DNA from: Gordionus sp. m RMFG-2023
Taxonomy: Eukaryota; Nematomorpha; Gordioida; Chordodea; Parachordodidae
Assembly: GCF_954871325.1 (NCBI RefSeq)
Contig: NC_088777.1
Coordinates: 19,445,366-19,509,365, forward strand
Reading direction: 5' to 3'
DNA: 64,000 nt
The notes below the pieces were generated by a model that was not told the origin of the DNA, did not search any database, and saw only the letters and a list, made by a program, of their open reading frames with translations. The translations under genes and the position numbers were made by a program. Positions 12,120 through 24,869 of this stretch are shown in pieces. Each line of letters opens with the position of its first letter. Position 1 is the stretch's first letter.

Positions 12120-15100
12120 TACGTTTACATATATTATATATATGGAAAATTTTAGATATTCTCAAATATTCTATAAAAAATACAATGTTCATTACCCGAG
12201 AATTGAGTGTTATTATAATAAATATTTTATTTTTTTTTTTAAATAATTTATTAGAAACCCAATAGTATTTTCAAAATATAACAAGATTTTTTAACAATTT
12301 TCATACACTGTTGCTTGAAACACATCATTGATTAGTTATGAGTTAGTAATATATAATTTAATTCTCCATCTATTAAGAGAACCGTATCTCTCTCTTGATA
12401 TAGATTAAGAAATTCAAAACAAAATTAAGCCCTAATTTTCCCAACGGATGGGGAACCCTATGAATGAAAGAGTATACTTTATTGTGCAAGTCGTCTATCT
12501 TGGATGGACAAGAAGCATCTGTTATATAAAAATAAAATTACATTACAATATCCATCATTCAATGAATTGCATCAGACATTTATTTTATACTTCACTATAT
12601 TAGAAAGTTGATTTATGAACGACTACATATCGTTATCTTATTGAGACATTAATTTTTTAATCAGAAAAAGCTTTGTCTATTAAAAATTTCAATCATAATA
12701 TTTATAACAAACTTATAAATTATTGAAAATAAAATATTTGTGAAATATAACTAGATGCTCGTCCATATGGCATTGTATCGTTTGAATCTCGCCGGCTTCC
12801 ATTGGATTCTGATATATTTAGCTGTCCAACACTTGATCTTAAACCTATGGCTAAATTGAAGGACATGTCTTCTTTTTTCTTCTTTTCCCTAAGTTTTATT
12901 GAAGTTCATATTACGTATCTAAGAGAATATGGAATTTATTAGTGTCGCAGAAGGCTTCGATATCACATTTTTATTTTATAACATAGGATAGAAATCACTA
13001 ATATTTCTAAACAACTAGTGAATCAGGATATAAGAAAAGCAAATAATATACTCAAAATTAGCGAAAGAGTTAACTTGATGATGTGAGAATTAAATTTTGT
13101 GGTATTTTTTCATAAATTTTAGAAGAAATAACAAAAATATAATTGTCATAATATTTCATAATTATTTTTAAAAGATATTATAACCCTAGGGCGATCTTAA
13201 ATGTCAAAGGTAAAATTTACTTATTTTTTTTTTAAATAAAAAAGCAAAATTTTTAATTTTACCTTTGACGTGTGTAATTAAATTTATTAATACCAGTAGC
13301 CAAATTTTGTTATAGTATATACTATTCGTTACAAAAAATCATTACTTTAAAATTGGTTTAGTGCATTATTATATTATATCGATTAAACGGATAGAACAAT
13401 TTATTATTCGTATTAGTACAAATAATAAAAGGAGACTGGGGTTAGGCAAACCTCCGGGCTTGGCAAACCTCTTAATCTTATTTTAAAATTAAATAGACTA
13501 GAAAGTTAGGATTTTATCTTAATATAGCTTTTATTAGTATTGATCTATAGGCAAAAAATTTTTTAAAATAATAAAATTTTGAGTTAATATTTAAAAGATT
13601 TCATGGCAGAATTTTAATTTTATTAAGTTATATAATAATTTATATATAAAATAAATTTTATAGCAAAGTTTTAACTCTCTTTTATAATTTGAGAAAGTTT
13701 TATGAGTATTTATTTTGTCTAAATATTCTTTCAATCATGATTAGTCAATTTAGAGCTAGCGGGGCTTGCTATACACGTCAACGGCAGTTAATATTAAAAA
13801 AAAATTCAAAATCTTGGAGAGAATTTCATGTCTGTGTATTGGTATTTAGGATTTATGTTAAGAAATCATAATTTTTCCTTAAGATTCTTATTTTTAAATG
13901 TCCAAAATGTTTATTAAATTAACCAAAATTAAGTTTCAATATTTATATATAATTAGCTTCAATTTAAAAATATTATATTTTGAACAATAAAATAAAAAAT
14001 AACTCTATGCATATCATTATGAATAAAAAAATGCTTTTCAATTCATTATAGCCTAAAAAAATTAATGATTTAGGAAGCCCCTTGCAGTGGTTTTCCTAAC
14101 CATGCTATATTGTGACTTGTTGGGCAAAATTCCAACTTTTACAAATAATAAAATTTCAAAAATATAATTATATTTTTAAAAATAAGACACCTTTATAGAA
14201 TATAGTTATAAGTATCGATTCATATATTGTTCTTTATAATATCTATAAAAAACACAGTGGTTATAGCCAATTTTGCGAAAATCGGTTCTACTAGCCCTAT
14301 TCTCCACTACTCGTATTCGAATTAAAATAATGCATACAAAAATAAATTGACAGAATTTTTAAAATTTTTTATTGTAATATCTTAGGTTTAAAATTCTTAT
14401 CAATTGGATTATTTAGCCCTAAAAAGGGAAGCTAAGTCGAGATGCTCAAATATTAGATAAAGAATATATCTGATTATTTTTTTAAATATTATAATCTATC
14501 CAACTGTTTTTTTTTCTACAAATATATTTTGCATATTAAGAGTGTTGGGGTATATTGACCACATGGCATAATATAAGAGATGATAAATGGACAGACCATA
14601 TTAGAAAAAGACATGGTGGGCTAAATGTTAACAATATAAAGAAAAGCTTTGAAATAGTAGCTTTTTAAAAATATTATTAAACTAATTGCAGATTCGGAAC
14701 CTGTCCTCAAATTGTATATTCGAAAAAATGAAGAAAAAAGAAGGGAGAAAAAACAATTGGGATTATAATATTGTCGTATAATAATATAAATATTATCAGT
14801 GAAACTATAACAAACCATATTTCATAACAAGACGATCCATATTTATTCATTAAAAAACAACAATCTAATATCTATCCATTAAGAAAAATATAATAAAATA
14901 AATCATAATTATCCAATTCTCCATCTCCCAAGGTCCATTCTTTGTTCCTCGCTGACATCTTCTCCCATTGATCCTATTCTTCATCCCAAATTTCCAACAA
15001 AGGACTTTTTATTGACAATCAACCATGTGATGATCCACCTCTTCTTCTCCACCAAGGAAAACTCAAATCCCCTGTCAGAAAATAACTGACATTTGATGTA

Positions 15101-15239
15101 TTAAATTAAATTTGTTTCTTATTTTTTTCAACAGCTACAACAGAAACCATGGAAAATGTGGTTATAAAAAAATTCAAAAGGAAATAGATATATTGAAAAT
15201 TGTAAAACGACTGGTGTTGATATTAAAAAAAATATATAA
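12120..15239. other. Repeat-poor, AT-rich intergenic DNA
   Basis: No gene recognised. A 67-bp hairpin has 14-bp perfect arms (GTCAAAGGTAAAAT at 13203-13216 and its reverse complement at 13256-13269). Positions 14920-15075 are less AT-rich but without a convincing ORF. Short ORFs here look random. Confidence 0.5.
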
Positions 15240-17700
15240 TATGCAAACTTAGTTCCAATCTACTCCTGTGGGCAAAGCCATGATGGTACATTAAACATGA
15301 GTGGTAGGATTATAGGAGTACAGGCTTTGATTAGAGCTGAGATCTCAAGGGCAGCTTTATTTGATGCTATTGTCATCGATTAAATCAAATCTTTGTTCGA
15401 TTATGTCAACCGATAAAAGAACTAAGAAATGTTTTAAGGATCTTAGACGAGATTCAAGTGTATTTCAATAGTGTTAAAAGATATGCAGTGCTCAAAGCTT
15501 GTCAGAGGGATGTACTGACAAAATCGCAACGTTTTTACATCAAAAATACCATTCGATAATATTATAGATATAAAATGTTTAAATTATATTTATTGAAGCT
15601 GGCTATTATAAATGTCCTTCAAATATTAATCAGAATTTAATAGAAAGATAATTTATTTGGAATAATAATTTGAAGAAATAATTTAAATAAATACGAATAA
15701 ATACTGATACATCACCAAAAAAGTATCTAGATACAGATACAATTTTTATCATACTCTACAGGGTTCGCGTTGTTCTCGAACAGAAACTTTTATTATGAGA
15801 GTACAAAATACGTAAACACATTTTTATATTTTATAAAAAATAATTATAAAAAAATGTCAATACTCCTATTTTTATCGTTCTTTTGAACAAATTCTTATAT
15901 AAAACGATCATTTACTTTAAAAAAAAATAAGCTTACATTTTTTTCATTAAAAGTTAGCTGAATATCTATAAAATTATTTTTAAAATTTAAATAAATTTAT
16001 TTGCTTAAAATAATTTTGTGCATCAATATGGTATTATTTTTAATAATTAATGGACGTCATGGCTAAGCAAGTTTTTACATATTCCTAAACATGATAAAAA
16101 TATCCTTCCTTGAATTGATACCTATAGATTTAAATGGGGAAAAAAGAAAATAATTAATGATTATTAAAAAAATTTATGTATAAGATTTAATATTTCATAT
16201 ATAATTTAATATTATATATAATATATATTTATTAAATTAGTCCTAATATATTTTAATATATATTTATTTAAATTATATGCTCGTATGAGATATAATGAAT
16301 TTTGCATTCAAATATTTTTATTTTAAAATAGTTAAATAAAATATCAAAATGTATCTTAAGTATCGAAAACAAATACAGATATCTCTAAAATAGAATCTAG
16401 ATACTGGATTTTTATTATTTTTCTTTTGCGGAGTTTTAAGACAAAGGATTGTGTGTTTTACATATGATTTTTATCTGAGATTTATAATGAAATATTATGT
16501 TGTTTATATGATTTTGCTGTGGATATTGATATTTAAAATAAAAAAGAATATTGGAAATAGAAGCTAGGAGATCTCCAGTCATTTTAGTCACCGGATGCTG
16601 CTCAATTTTAATTAAGTTGGCGTATTTTTACTTCCTTGGTTAGTTTCTTTGTTTTTCGACTGCATCGCTTCGGCGTTGTCCACTAAATTTTTAGGAAATG
16701 TCAAATCAGATTTTCCGATACAAGGAATGATTTATTTTTATAATAAAAAAATAAAATTGTAAAAGCAATAAATGAATGGCATAAAGTTTCATAAAAGCAA
16801 TTATGAAAACAGAATAATATAAATAATCAGAAAGAAGTTATATACAAGTCTAGGACAGGATTCAGACTTGGCAGGTGTGTATGCAACGGGGAGGGGAAAA
16901 GAGGGTTTACCCAAGGAAAAATATAGATGCCGGCCAAATATGTTCTAAAAATATTAACTGTTTTATGATTATTAATTTATATTTTATAATATCATTCCTA
17001 CCTCTTATCACATATATATTCCAATTTACATTTATTTATCATAGTAACAGAATAAATAAATACTTTACTAATTTATTCTATGAATTAATATCGATTTCAA
17101 ATTTTCCTTGACGTTATATTTATTTGCTATTTTAAAATTTCCCACCAAAACATTTGAAATTTTTCACTATAAAATTAAAATAAAATATTTCGAAAAAACA
17201 TTGATTTTATTGAGACTATAAGAATAGCTGTAAACATTATAATGGAACTTAAGGAAATTAGGGCAAATGTATATGACAAATTTCATAAATATATGCCATT
17301 GTTGATTCAAAAGTGGAGTTCTATTGAATTTAAAATTTGTCTACCTCGACTTGCAGCAAGGCAACATCGTTCTAATATTAATATAGGGTCAGTAGAATAC
17401 TTTTATAACACAATGTAAGGTTCTTTATTATTCAGGCAGCACTTATAAATCTTCAAATATTGTTATGCAGAATCCTTTCGAATCTATTTCAAATCTTAGA
17501 GAAAAAATTAAATATTTAGAAGATTTTTATTATCATATATTTTAGCAACTCTACCCATTAGTATACTTCTACCAATGTAAGACATTTTCTTCTTTAATAA
17601 AAAAATATACTTGAGAAGTACTAACTCTGAAAACAGATTGAATGGGTTAACCCTTCTTAATGTAGATAATGAGTTTTCACATTAGGATAAAATCATCTAA
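15240..17700 (+). pseudogene. Decayed hAT transposase (DUF4371 / ZMYM-like type)
   Basis: Conserved blocks appear in order on the plus strand but in different frames. At about 15250-15370 are CGQSHDGTLNMSG and GVQALIRAEISRAALFDAI. At about 15425-15530 are LRNVLRILDEIQVYFNSVKR and YAVLKACQRD. At about 17230-17410 are LKEIRANVYDKF and ICLPRLAARQHRSNI. At about 17540-17680 are LATLPISILLP and YLRST plus ENRLNGLTLLNVDNE. The first block is the (G)Q.YDGA.NMSG...GVQA motif and the last the hAT C-terminal dimerisation region of DUF4371-type hAT transposases. The middle (15540-17230) shows little, suggesting an internal insertion or strong decay. Many stops and frameshifts; no function expected. Confidence 0.8.
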
Positions 17701-17796
17701 AAATTAGCTCAGTCCCGAAGAAGAATGAATTTTATACTATAAATATTAAATATACTTAATTATATATTCTCATTTTTTTATGAATATTACAAGCAT

Positions 17797-19079
17797 CAGT
17801 GTTGTTAAAAGCTACTTTTAAAAGTAGCGCGCTATTGTTACCGCTATTTTACAAAAAAAATTAGTGCCCTACCGCTAGCATTTTTAAAAAAGTTGCGCGC
17901 TATTAGCTACTTTTTAGGCTGCTTTAGAATTAATATTTTTTACGTATCCCATTTTCACAAAAAAAATGACTAAAATTTCAAATTTACATATAATTTATTT
18001 ATTTTTTATTGCATCTCAATAATAATAACATTTCCATACTGTCACCCCCAAGTCTAGAGTATAAGCTATGATTAAATAATCGTTCAACACTAGCACGCAA
18101 TGCAGTATTATAATTTACATATTTTTTATACCTAAGAAAAATCATCAAAAATATTCATTTGAGTATTTTTAGATTTAAAAAAATGCGTTTAAAATATTTT
18201 CAATAGTATTATTTTTTATTTCAAAAATATCATCTAAAGTAGGTGGCGTTTTTGATCTGACTAATGTAAGCCTAAAATTATAATAGTATTGGTTAGAATA
18301 AAAATCTATTGAACCAATTTCTCTCAAAATTGGATAAAATAAGAAAGCATTGAAATAAGCATTTTTTAGCATTGTTTTGATAAAATTTATAAATACATAA
18401 ATAGCTGTATGGTTAATTTTAAGAATTTTTAATATCCAGATAATAATTTATAAAATATTATCGTTAAATAGATGAGTCTGATGATAAAATGAAATGTTAT
18501 ATGAATTATTTATTTTAATTTTTAGTATATAATATAATTCTTGTATAATATCTTGTGGCCAGTTGAAACGTACGCCAGAAAGTCAAATTTTACATAAACT
18601 AGCCTAGCACAAAAACTATTATGATTGATATATTACTTTTAAATGTTTCCTATTTGAAGCTATTAATCTTGTTTAATGATAAAACCTTTTGCCATATCTT
18701 ACAATGAAATTTATACACTGTTTTTTCTTTATCGAGATTAAAATATTTTTCCGAATTCAGGAAAAGGAAATTTCATATTATCCTCATTTTCCTGGGAAAT
18801 TACCTTGTCGATACGATCCGTACCAAAATTATATTCAATATCAATCTCTATCGTGGACATTTAAAATTTTGAATTATTATGAAAATAGATTTATATTGCA
18901 GATTTTTAAATATAAATTTCAAAATTAAACTAAATTAAATAAAAAGAATTATGATTTTAGAATTAATTGTAAATATATTTTAATAATTTTTATGAATATG
19001 TATTATAGAAAAACTAATTAGCTACTTTCTAAATTATTAGTGAGCTACCGCTATTTTTGAGTAGCGCGCTACAACACTG
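17797..19079. mobile_element. hAT-like element with TIRs
   Basis: The element starts CAGTGTTGTTAAAAGCTACT and ends with the reverse complement of CAGTGTTGTAGCGCGCTACT. Subterminal GTAGCGCGCTA and TACCGCTA motifs recur at both ends. Flanks ACAAGCAT (17789-17796) and GTAAGCAT (19080-19087) agree at six of eight bases, as an aged 8-bp hAT target duplication would. The interior keeps only short ORFs, the longest on the minus strand at 18175-18372, with no recognisable transposase domain. It is therefore probably non-autonomous or heavily decayed. Confidence 0.75.
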
Positions 19080-19659
19080 GTAAGCATGGACTAAAAAAAA
19101 CATGCCAAAAATAATCGCCATTTGCAAAGAAATAACCTTTTTAATAAGTCTATGTTTATAATGATTTTAAAGTTAAATATTTCATGTATTTATGAAAGTT
19201 TATTTTTATTAAATAAAAATATCAATTGAAATTCAAAAAAAAAACAAACTATTGTTTAAAATTCATATATAAGTGAATGTAAGTAATAAGAAAATTTCCG
19301 CAAGTTAGAGCATTTTTAAAAATTTAATTTGTATTTTATAACAAAAATGGCGGTTTAATTTACAACAGAATATGAATAAATATTTTAGTATATAAAACGA
19401 TATATTTTTTTGGAAAAATAAATAAATTGATAAATTACAAAATAAAAGAAATATTAAAAATAACCCCATATTTATATATTGAAAAAAAAAATTATTGGCC
19501 TAAACTATTATATTTTTAATTTATTCATTTATCATATTATATATAAATTTAAGCTTTCTATTCTCTCTATATGATGAAATAAAATGTTTTTATAGCTAGA
19601 AACTATGAGTTTTAATATTTGCAAATTAATAAGGGTCCCTAATTCCTTATCTAACATAT

Positions 19660-19870
19660 GCTGTTTAAAAAATTCTTTTTTAACTATATGGATCCACTTA
19701 CTTATTGTTTATTAATTGGAACCTAAATAATTAAAAAAATCATAATCATTTGATTCAAGGCCACATCCTATTTTATATAGTGATAAAGTGATCAGGAATA
19801 TAGAAAAAACTAAGTCAGAGATTTAACATTATATCTGTAAATTAAAATTATATTTTTACTCATGATGATA
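19660..19870 (-). pseudogene. Diverged copy of the hydrophobic-leader ORF segment
   Basis: Homologous along about 210 bp to 20548-20790 in the same orientation. On the minus strand both contain (K/R)IGCG(L/F)ES followed by FFNYLG. This copy has an early stop in the leader and two stops after the shared block, so it is broken. It is separated from the other copy by the foldback element at 19945-20289. Confidence 0.5.
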
Positions 19871-19944
19871 TCATAAAAATCATCCAGATCTTTTACCAAT
19901 GCTTTAAAAAAAAAAAATTAATTATTAAAGAAAATTTATAATAT

Positions 19945-20289
19945 ATATATATGTTAGCGGCAATGTGTTATTTTTTCAACTTTATATTTTTGAGCACGTT
20001 TTTTCGAATTTAAATCTAATTTTAGGGGAGTATTGCATAATGCGTGCAATACCTACTTTATGAATTCCAGATATTGCCATGAACTTTTGAACTTTCGTAT
20101 TTCCATAGATTTTTTATATAAATTATAAATGCCTCAAAGGTTAACGGCAAAATTGTCCGGAATTCATAAGATAGGTATTCTAAGCATGCTGGAATATATT
20201 TTTAAATTTAAAAAACGGGATCAACTAATGATTTAAAGTTGAAAAAATAATACATTGCAGGAAAAACACATCACCGTTAACATATATAC
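19945..20289. mobile_element. Foldback/MITE element, copy B
   Basis: Inverted arms: the left reads ATGTTAGCGGCAATGTGTTA and the right, reversed, ATGTTAACGGTGATGTG and then GCAATGTATTATTTTTTCAA. The interior matches copy A (10376-10798) in reverse orientation. Non-coding. Confidence 0.7.
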
Positions 20290-20461
20290 TTTCAATTAAT
20301 TGTTATTTTAATATAGTATTGCATTTTGAATTAATAAAGGAATTGTATTAAAAGAAGTTTATTTCTTCCATTGAAATTGTCACATATATAGGCCATTTAG
20401 ATTTAGCGTGTAAATATTTTGTTCAAGAAAGAATTTAAAAATATTGTAAAAACACATTTAT

Positions 20462-20725
20462 TTAGTTGATAAATGAAAATTTGATTATTTGTAGATGTTG
20501 GATAAAAAGATTCATTTGAAAAATGTGCAATGCAGAGACATGAGTTGTTTGATTTAAAAAAATCTCTTTTAACCATTTACTTAAAAAGAGTTTTATTGAT
20601 AATTGGAAACCTAAGTAATTAAAAAAATAATCACTTTTATTTTTTGATTCAAAGCCACATCCTATTCTATATAATAATAAAGTTAGGAATAAAAGTAATA
20701 GAAAAAAGGTCAAAGATATTAACAT
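20462..20725 (-). CDS. Unrecognised small ORF with hydrophobic N-terminus
   Basis: An 87-residue ORF beginning MLISLTFFLLLLFLTLLLY, a strong signal peptide or membrane anchor, then RIGCGFESKNKSDYFFNYLG and SKWLKEIFLNQTTH. I do not recognise the family. A diverged relative is at 19660-19870, and the block shared by both ((K/R)IGCG.ES...FFNYLG) hints at past constraint. It could be a first exon of a secreted or single-pass protein, a repeat-derived ORF, or chance in a T-rich strand. Splice partners were not found. Confidence 0.3.
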   Translation of the reverse strand: MLISLTFFLLLLFLTLLLYRIGCGFESKNKSDYFFNYLGFQLSIKLFLSKWLKEIFLNQTTHVSALHIFQMNLFIQHLQIIKFSFIN

Positions 20726-20789
20726 TATGTTTATAATTTAAAATTAATATTAATAAAAATTATAGAATTATATTTTTACCCAGTTGATA

Positions 20790-21690
20790 TTATATATTAT
20801 AATTCAGATTTAACTTAATTTTTATAAATATTGTTGAAGGTTTAAGAAAATTTAAGAATGAATTATTGTAAAACAAAAAATATAAAAATAAATACACATA
20901 TGGAAAAGATACTCCTCATTTTTACTGAAGAAAAAAAACTCTTAAATGAATTTTAAATTTATGTCATTTTATATTATAAAATGTTGTATATTCATATTTT
21001 GTTGCAAATTAAGCCGCTTATTCTGTTATATAAAAAAAAATATAATGCTCCATCTTGCTGATTTTTTTATTACTTTATTTTCTTATTATATATTATTATT
21101 ATAAAAATTGTTTAGTATGTAAATTTAATTTCATAAAAAATTATTTATCTTTATTTTATATCTTTTTGAAAAATGTTATATCTTGCAACATAGGCGTAGC
21201 TAAAGGGGGGGGGGTGTACAAAGGGAAATCCCCCCCTTCAGAAATATATCACTTTTTGTGAATATCATTTTAAGCTAATAAAGATATCCTCCTTAGTCCT
21301 CTTTCTACCCCCTGTCCCCCAAAAATGTATGCATATATCTTATAAACAAATTCCTGCCTACCCGCTTGCCTTCGGGCCTTGTTAAATCGCAACTAAAGTA
21401 AATATTAAGCCTAATTTTCTACCTTTCTAAATACTGAGATAATTGTGATGTTCTTTTCCTGTCCAATTTTTTCCTTTATATCTACCCGCTAGTATGTTCA
21501 GATCTCTGCATTTATTAGGCTCTAATATTCTCCTAATCAACTTATGAAGCCCTATCTCAATTGAACTTTAATCAAATCCAATCTGTCCATCCTCTTCATT
21601 AATATATAACTGATTGTCCATTTGACTAAACATCTCTTCTCAAACCAATAATCCTTGGGATATACTATTTGATCCTAGCTATTAGTCGCA
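20790..21690. other. Intergenic DNA with one repeat copy
   Basis: AT-rich, with no gene seen. It holds copy 2 of the G-rich interspersed repeat (21188-21282). From about 21290 base composition rises towards the LINE that starts near 21690. Confidence 0.5.
21188..21282 (+). repeat. Interspersed repeat, G-rich type, copy 2
   Basis: TAGGCGTAGCTAAAG followed by a run of ten G, then a C-run and TGAATATCATTTTAAGCTAA. It shares the layout and the ATATCATTTTAAG block with the copies at 492-580 and 36655-36743. Confidence 0.6.
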
Positions 21691-22314
21691 GTTATTTAAA
21701 TTAAACGAAATAATGAATAGACGGAAAGAATATTTTCAGGAGCTTCTCAACTGTTATCCCAACATACATCTAGATAAACACTCCCCATGTCAAAACCCCA
21801 TTCAACCCCTAACGGAACAAGAAATAATCAGATGCCTCAAGCATATGAAAGACAACAAAGCTAGGGGTCCAGATGATATTCCAATAGAAAGCCTTAAAGC
21901 ACTAGGAGAAGATGGAATACATTTCCACAAATCTATACAATAAAATGCTGGGAAATGAAGAGATTCCTCAAAAATGGAGGCAGAGCTATCTAGTTCTTAT
22001 CTTCAAAAATAAAGGGGATTCACACAATTGTCAAAATTAAAGACTCTACGAAAAAATAATAGAAAAAAGATTAAGAGACATAATCGAAATAGGAGAGATT
22101 CAGTTTGCTTTATGCTTGAAAGATCAACAACTGATGCAATCCACGCAATTAGGAAAATGAGTGAAAAATACAGGGAAAAGAACAAAAAGCTACACATGGT
22201 CTTTCTCGGTCTAGAAAAGGCCTTCGATAGAATCCCAAGATAACTTATCTGGTGGGCGCTACACCACAAAAAGGTTCCCGAAAAATATCTAAGAATAATA
22301 CAGGATATGTACTA

Positions 22315-23901
22315 CCGGCCATAAATGACTGCCCACCCTGCATTTTTACATAAAAAAATTAATAACTTAAAACTTTTTAACTTATTCGGGTAAAAGCGAA
22401 TTGATTATTTAATTTAAGATGTCTAGACATGTTTATAAGTAAAAAACTCGGAATTTCTATAAATCTTTTTATGAAATTTTAGCCTTTGAAAATAACATGA
22501 CAAAAATGACCAATTTGGTAAAATAGGGTTCATTAGTTTTTTTCAGCAACAATTTTAAGTTGCCCATTATTTTTTGGAAGAAAATTATTAATCACATTCT
22601 AATTTGCTTATAAATACCTATTTTTAATTATTTTAAAAAAAATTCCTAGATTTTTTTTTGTTTTAAATCATTGTTTAAAGAAACTTTCAGTCTTTATAAA
22701 TATTTTAATGAACATTGGACCAAAATGATTAAAATAAAAGAATTTTCTATTCCAACTAAATACAAAATAATTAATTTACACGTAAGTGGTAAAAGTAATC
22801 GCCGAATTGCCAGAGAATTAACCCTAGCTCGGCGAACAGTCGATTGTATTCTTAAAAGATTATGCAACAATAATACAATATCGAATCCAAGGAGGCCTGG
22901 AAGACCCGGCAAAACAACTTTAAGCGATGATAGGTATATAGCAAGGATCAGTAAACGCAATCGACGCTTTGTCGCCTCAGAGATAGCTGCGGAGATTAAT
23001 CTGACTAGGGAAAACCCGATAATGTCAAACTGTGAAAAGGCGTCTTAGGAGCTTTGAACTTCATGGTAAGGTAGCGGTCAAAAATCCACTCTTGAACAAA
23101 ACAAATAAACTCAAGCGATTAGACTGGGCACGAAAACATCAATTTTGGACATCATCCATCTGGTACCACGTCTTATGGAGTGATGAGTCAAAATTCGCAA
23201 TCTTCGGTTCTAAAAGAAGGCAATATATGAGCTGCTCAACTGGAGAGCAAATGAGCGATCACTGCATAATTCCTACAGTCAAACTTGGGGGAGGGTCTGT
23301 TATGGGGTGGGTGTGCTTTGGTGCCGGGGCAACCGCCGACATTGTCAAAATTAAAGGAATCCTTAACAAGGAGGGATACCGACAAATCCTTGAGGACCAT
23401 GTGATTTCATTAGGAAAGTGTTTGATCGGGAATAACTTTTTATTTCACAAGATAATGACCCAAAGCATACATCCAGGCTATGCAAAGATTATTTACAAAA
23501 TCTACAACAACACGATATTCTCGAGTTGATGACTTGGCCATCCCAGTCTCCCGATCTCTCCAATCGAACTTGGGATCACCTTGATCGACAAGCGCGAAAA
23601 AGCCCACTAACCTCTCATTCGCACCTTTGTGAAGTATTGCAGAGAGAATGGAACAATATCACTTCCGAATATTTAAAAATTCTCATCGAAAGATTACCAA
23701 AAATTTTTACAGCAATTATTAAGAATAAAGGTGGTCATATTGATGAGACCAAAATTTGATCTTAATTAATTGCTGTCTTTTATTTTTTGTAATTTTATGC
23801 AATAATATGTAAACTTATAAATAAATTTGTTAAACCTCATATTGTGTGTTATTTGTTTTATTTTAAGAAAAATGTCTAAGAAAATGCAGGCGTATGGCCG
23901 G
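22315..23901 (+). mobile_element. Tc1/mariner-type DNA transposon
   Basis: 1587 bp, flanked by TA (22313-22314 and 23902-23903), the superfamily's target duplication. Ends are CCGGCCATA at the left and its complement at the right, both followed after a short indel by CCTGCATTTT in the inverted sense. It contains one transposase gene (22725-23759). It is inserted in the RTE LINE between the RT blocks LIWWALHHKK...DMY and TTMVR. Confidence 0.9.
22725..23759 (+). pseudogene. Tc1-type transposase, inactivated
   Basis: The N-terminal paired-like DNA-binding region starts MIKIKEFSIPTKYKIINLHV with SGKSNRRIARELTLARRTV and the hook PRRPGRPGKTT. The catalytic DDE part shows WSDESKFAIFG (first Asp), GGGSVMGWVCFGAG, and in a shifted frame DNDPKHTS (second Asp). 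The block that should read SPDLNPIE.LW.. is SPDLSNRTWDHLD here, so the catalytic Glu is gone. Frameshifts near 23020, 23450 and 23520 split it into three frames. Length (about 340 codons if summed) suits the family. Inactive. Start chosen at the first ATG preceding the HTH region. Confidence 0.9.
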
Positions 23902-24547
23902 TAGGGGCCATACAACAATGGTCCGTAGCACAACTGGTACTTCAACAGGCTTCACAATAGCCGAGGGAGTTCATCAATGGTCGGCTCTCAGCCCACTTCT
24001 CTTCATAACAGTAATAGATGTAGGGGAGACCAGGGCTAGTCGGCGCAATTTTTGTCAATCCGAAAATAATGATCATATAAGATCTTACAAAATACCAATA
24101 GATACCTTAAACATCTACCTATAAATATATACTGTTATATTTTTTAAATATTTAATAATTATTTTTCTAGAAAGGTTTTAGTAAAAGTCATTTTTTGAAC
24201 CTAGTAGCCCCGAACCCGTGGTTAGTCGGATCATCGATGGGGCTAGTCGAATCAAGTGGTTTATTAGGCTTCTTATGAGACAAAAAAAAATTTTCGCAGA
24301 TTTTAATATATAACTATGATACTTTATTTATATAATATTCTATTTATAATTATAACAAATAAAATAACAATCTTTTTTGACAGAGAACTACTCTACATTA
24401 AAACCAATCTTCAAAATTATGAAAACTTTTATAATCCTGTTTACATATAATACACACATCTTTTATTAATGTTTATATTTATTAATAATAAATTTACTCA
24501 AAATTTATCTAATTCTATATTTAAATATATAACATCATTTGATTTTA

Positions 24548-24845
24548 TTATCAGGCTAAATATAATCTGATAACTAAAATGTTCATGTCCAATAAAATGA
24601 ATTAATTTGAAACATGTTATATTGTCAATTAAAATAGATATATATATAAATATTTGTTTGTTAGATATAATTCATTTTAAATATATTGATATTATTATCA
24701 GGCTAAAATTTATATGCTAAAATGTTCATATCTAATATGTATTAATTTGAATCATATTATATTGTCAATTAAAAAAAAATATATATATTATATTTGTTTG
24801 CTAGATATAATTATTTAAATAATTGATCTTATTATCAGGCTAAAA
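24548..24845. repeat. AT-rich tandem repeat, period about 137-147 bp
   Basis: The phrase TTATCAGGCTAAA recurs at about 24548, 24695 and 24832. Between them lie related blocks ending ATATTGTCAATTAAA and TTTGTTTG.TAGATATAATT. About two diverged copies plus a partial third, inside the TAGGGGAGACC element. Confidence 0.75.
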
Positions 24846-24869
24846 TTTATATATGCAATATATATAATA

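Noticed and set aside
12750-12835. GTTTGAATCTCGCCGGC as a tRNA B box on the plus strand
   Set aside because: No A box and no T or D stems could be drawn; too weak to call.
22003-22269. 88-residue minus-strand ORF, hydrophobic
   Set aside because: Shadow of the RTE reverse-transcriptase coding strand.
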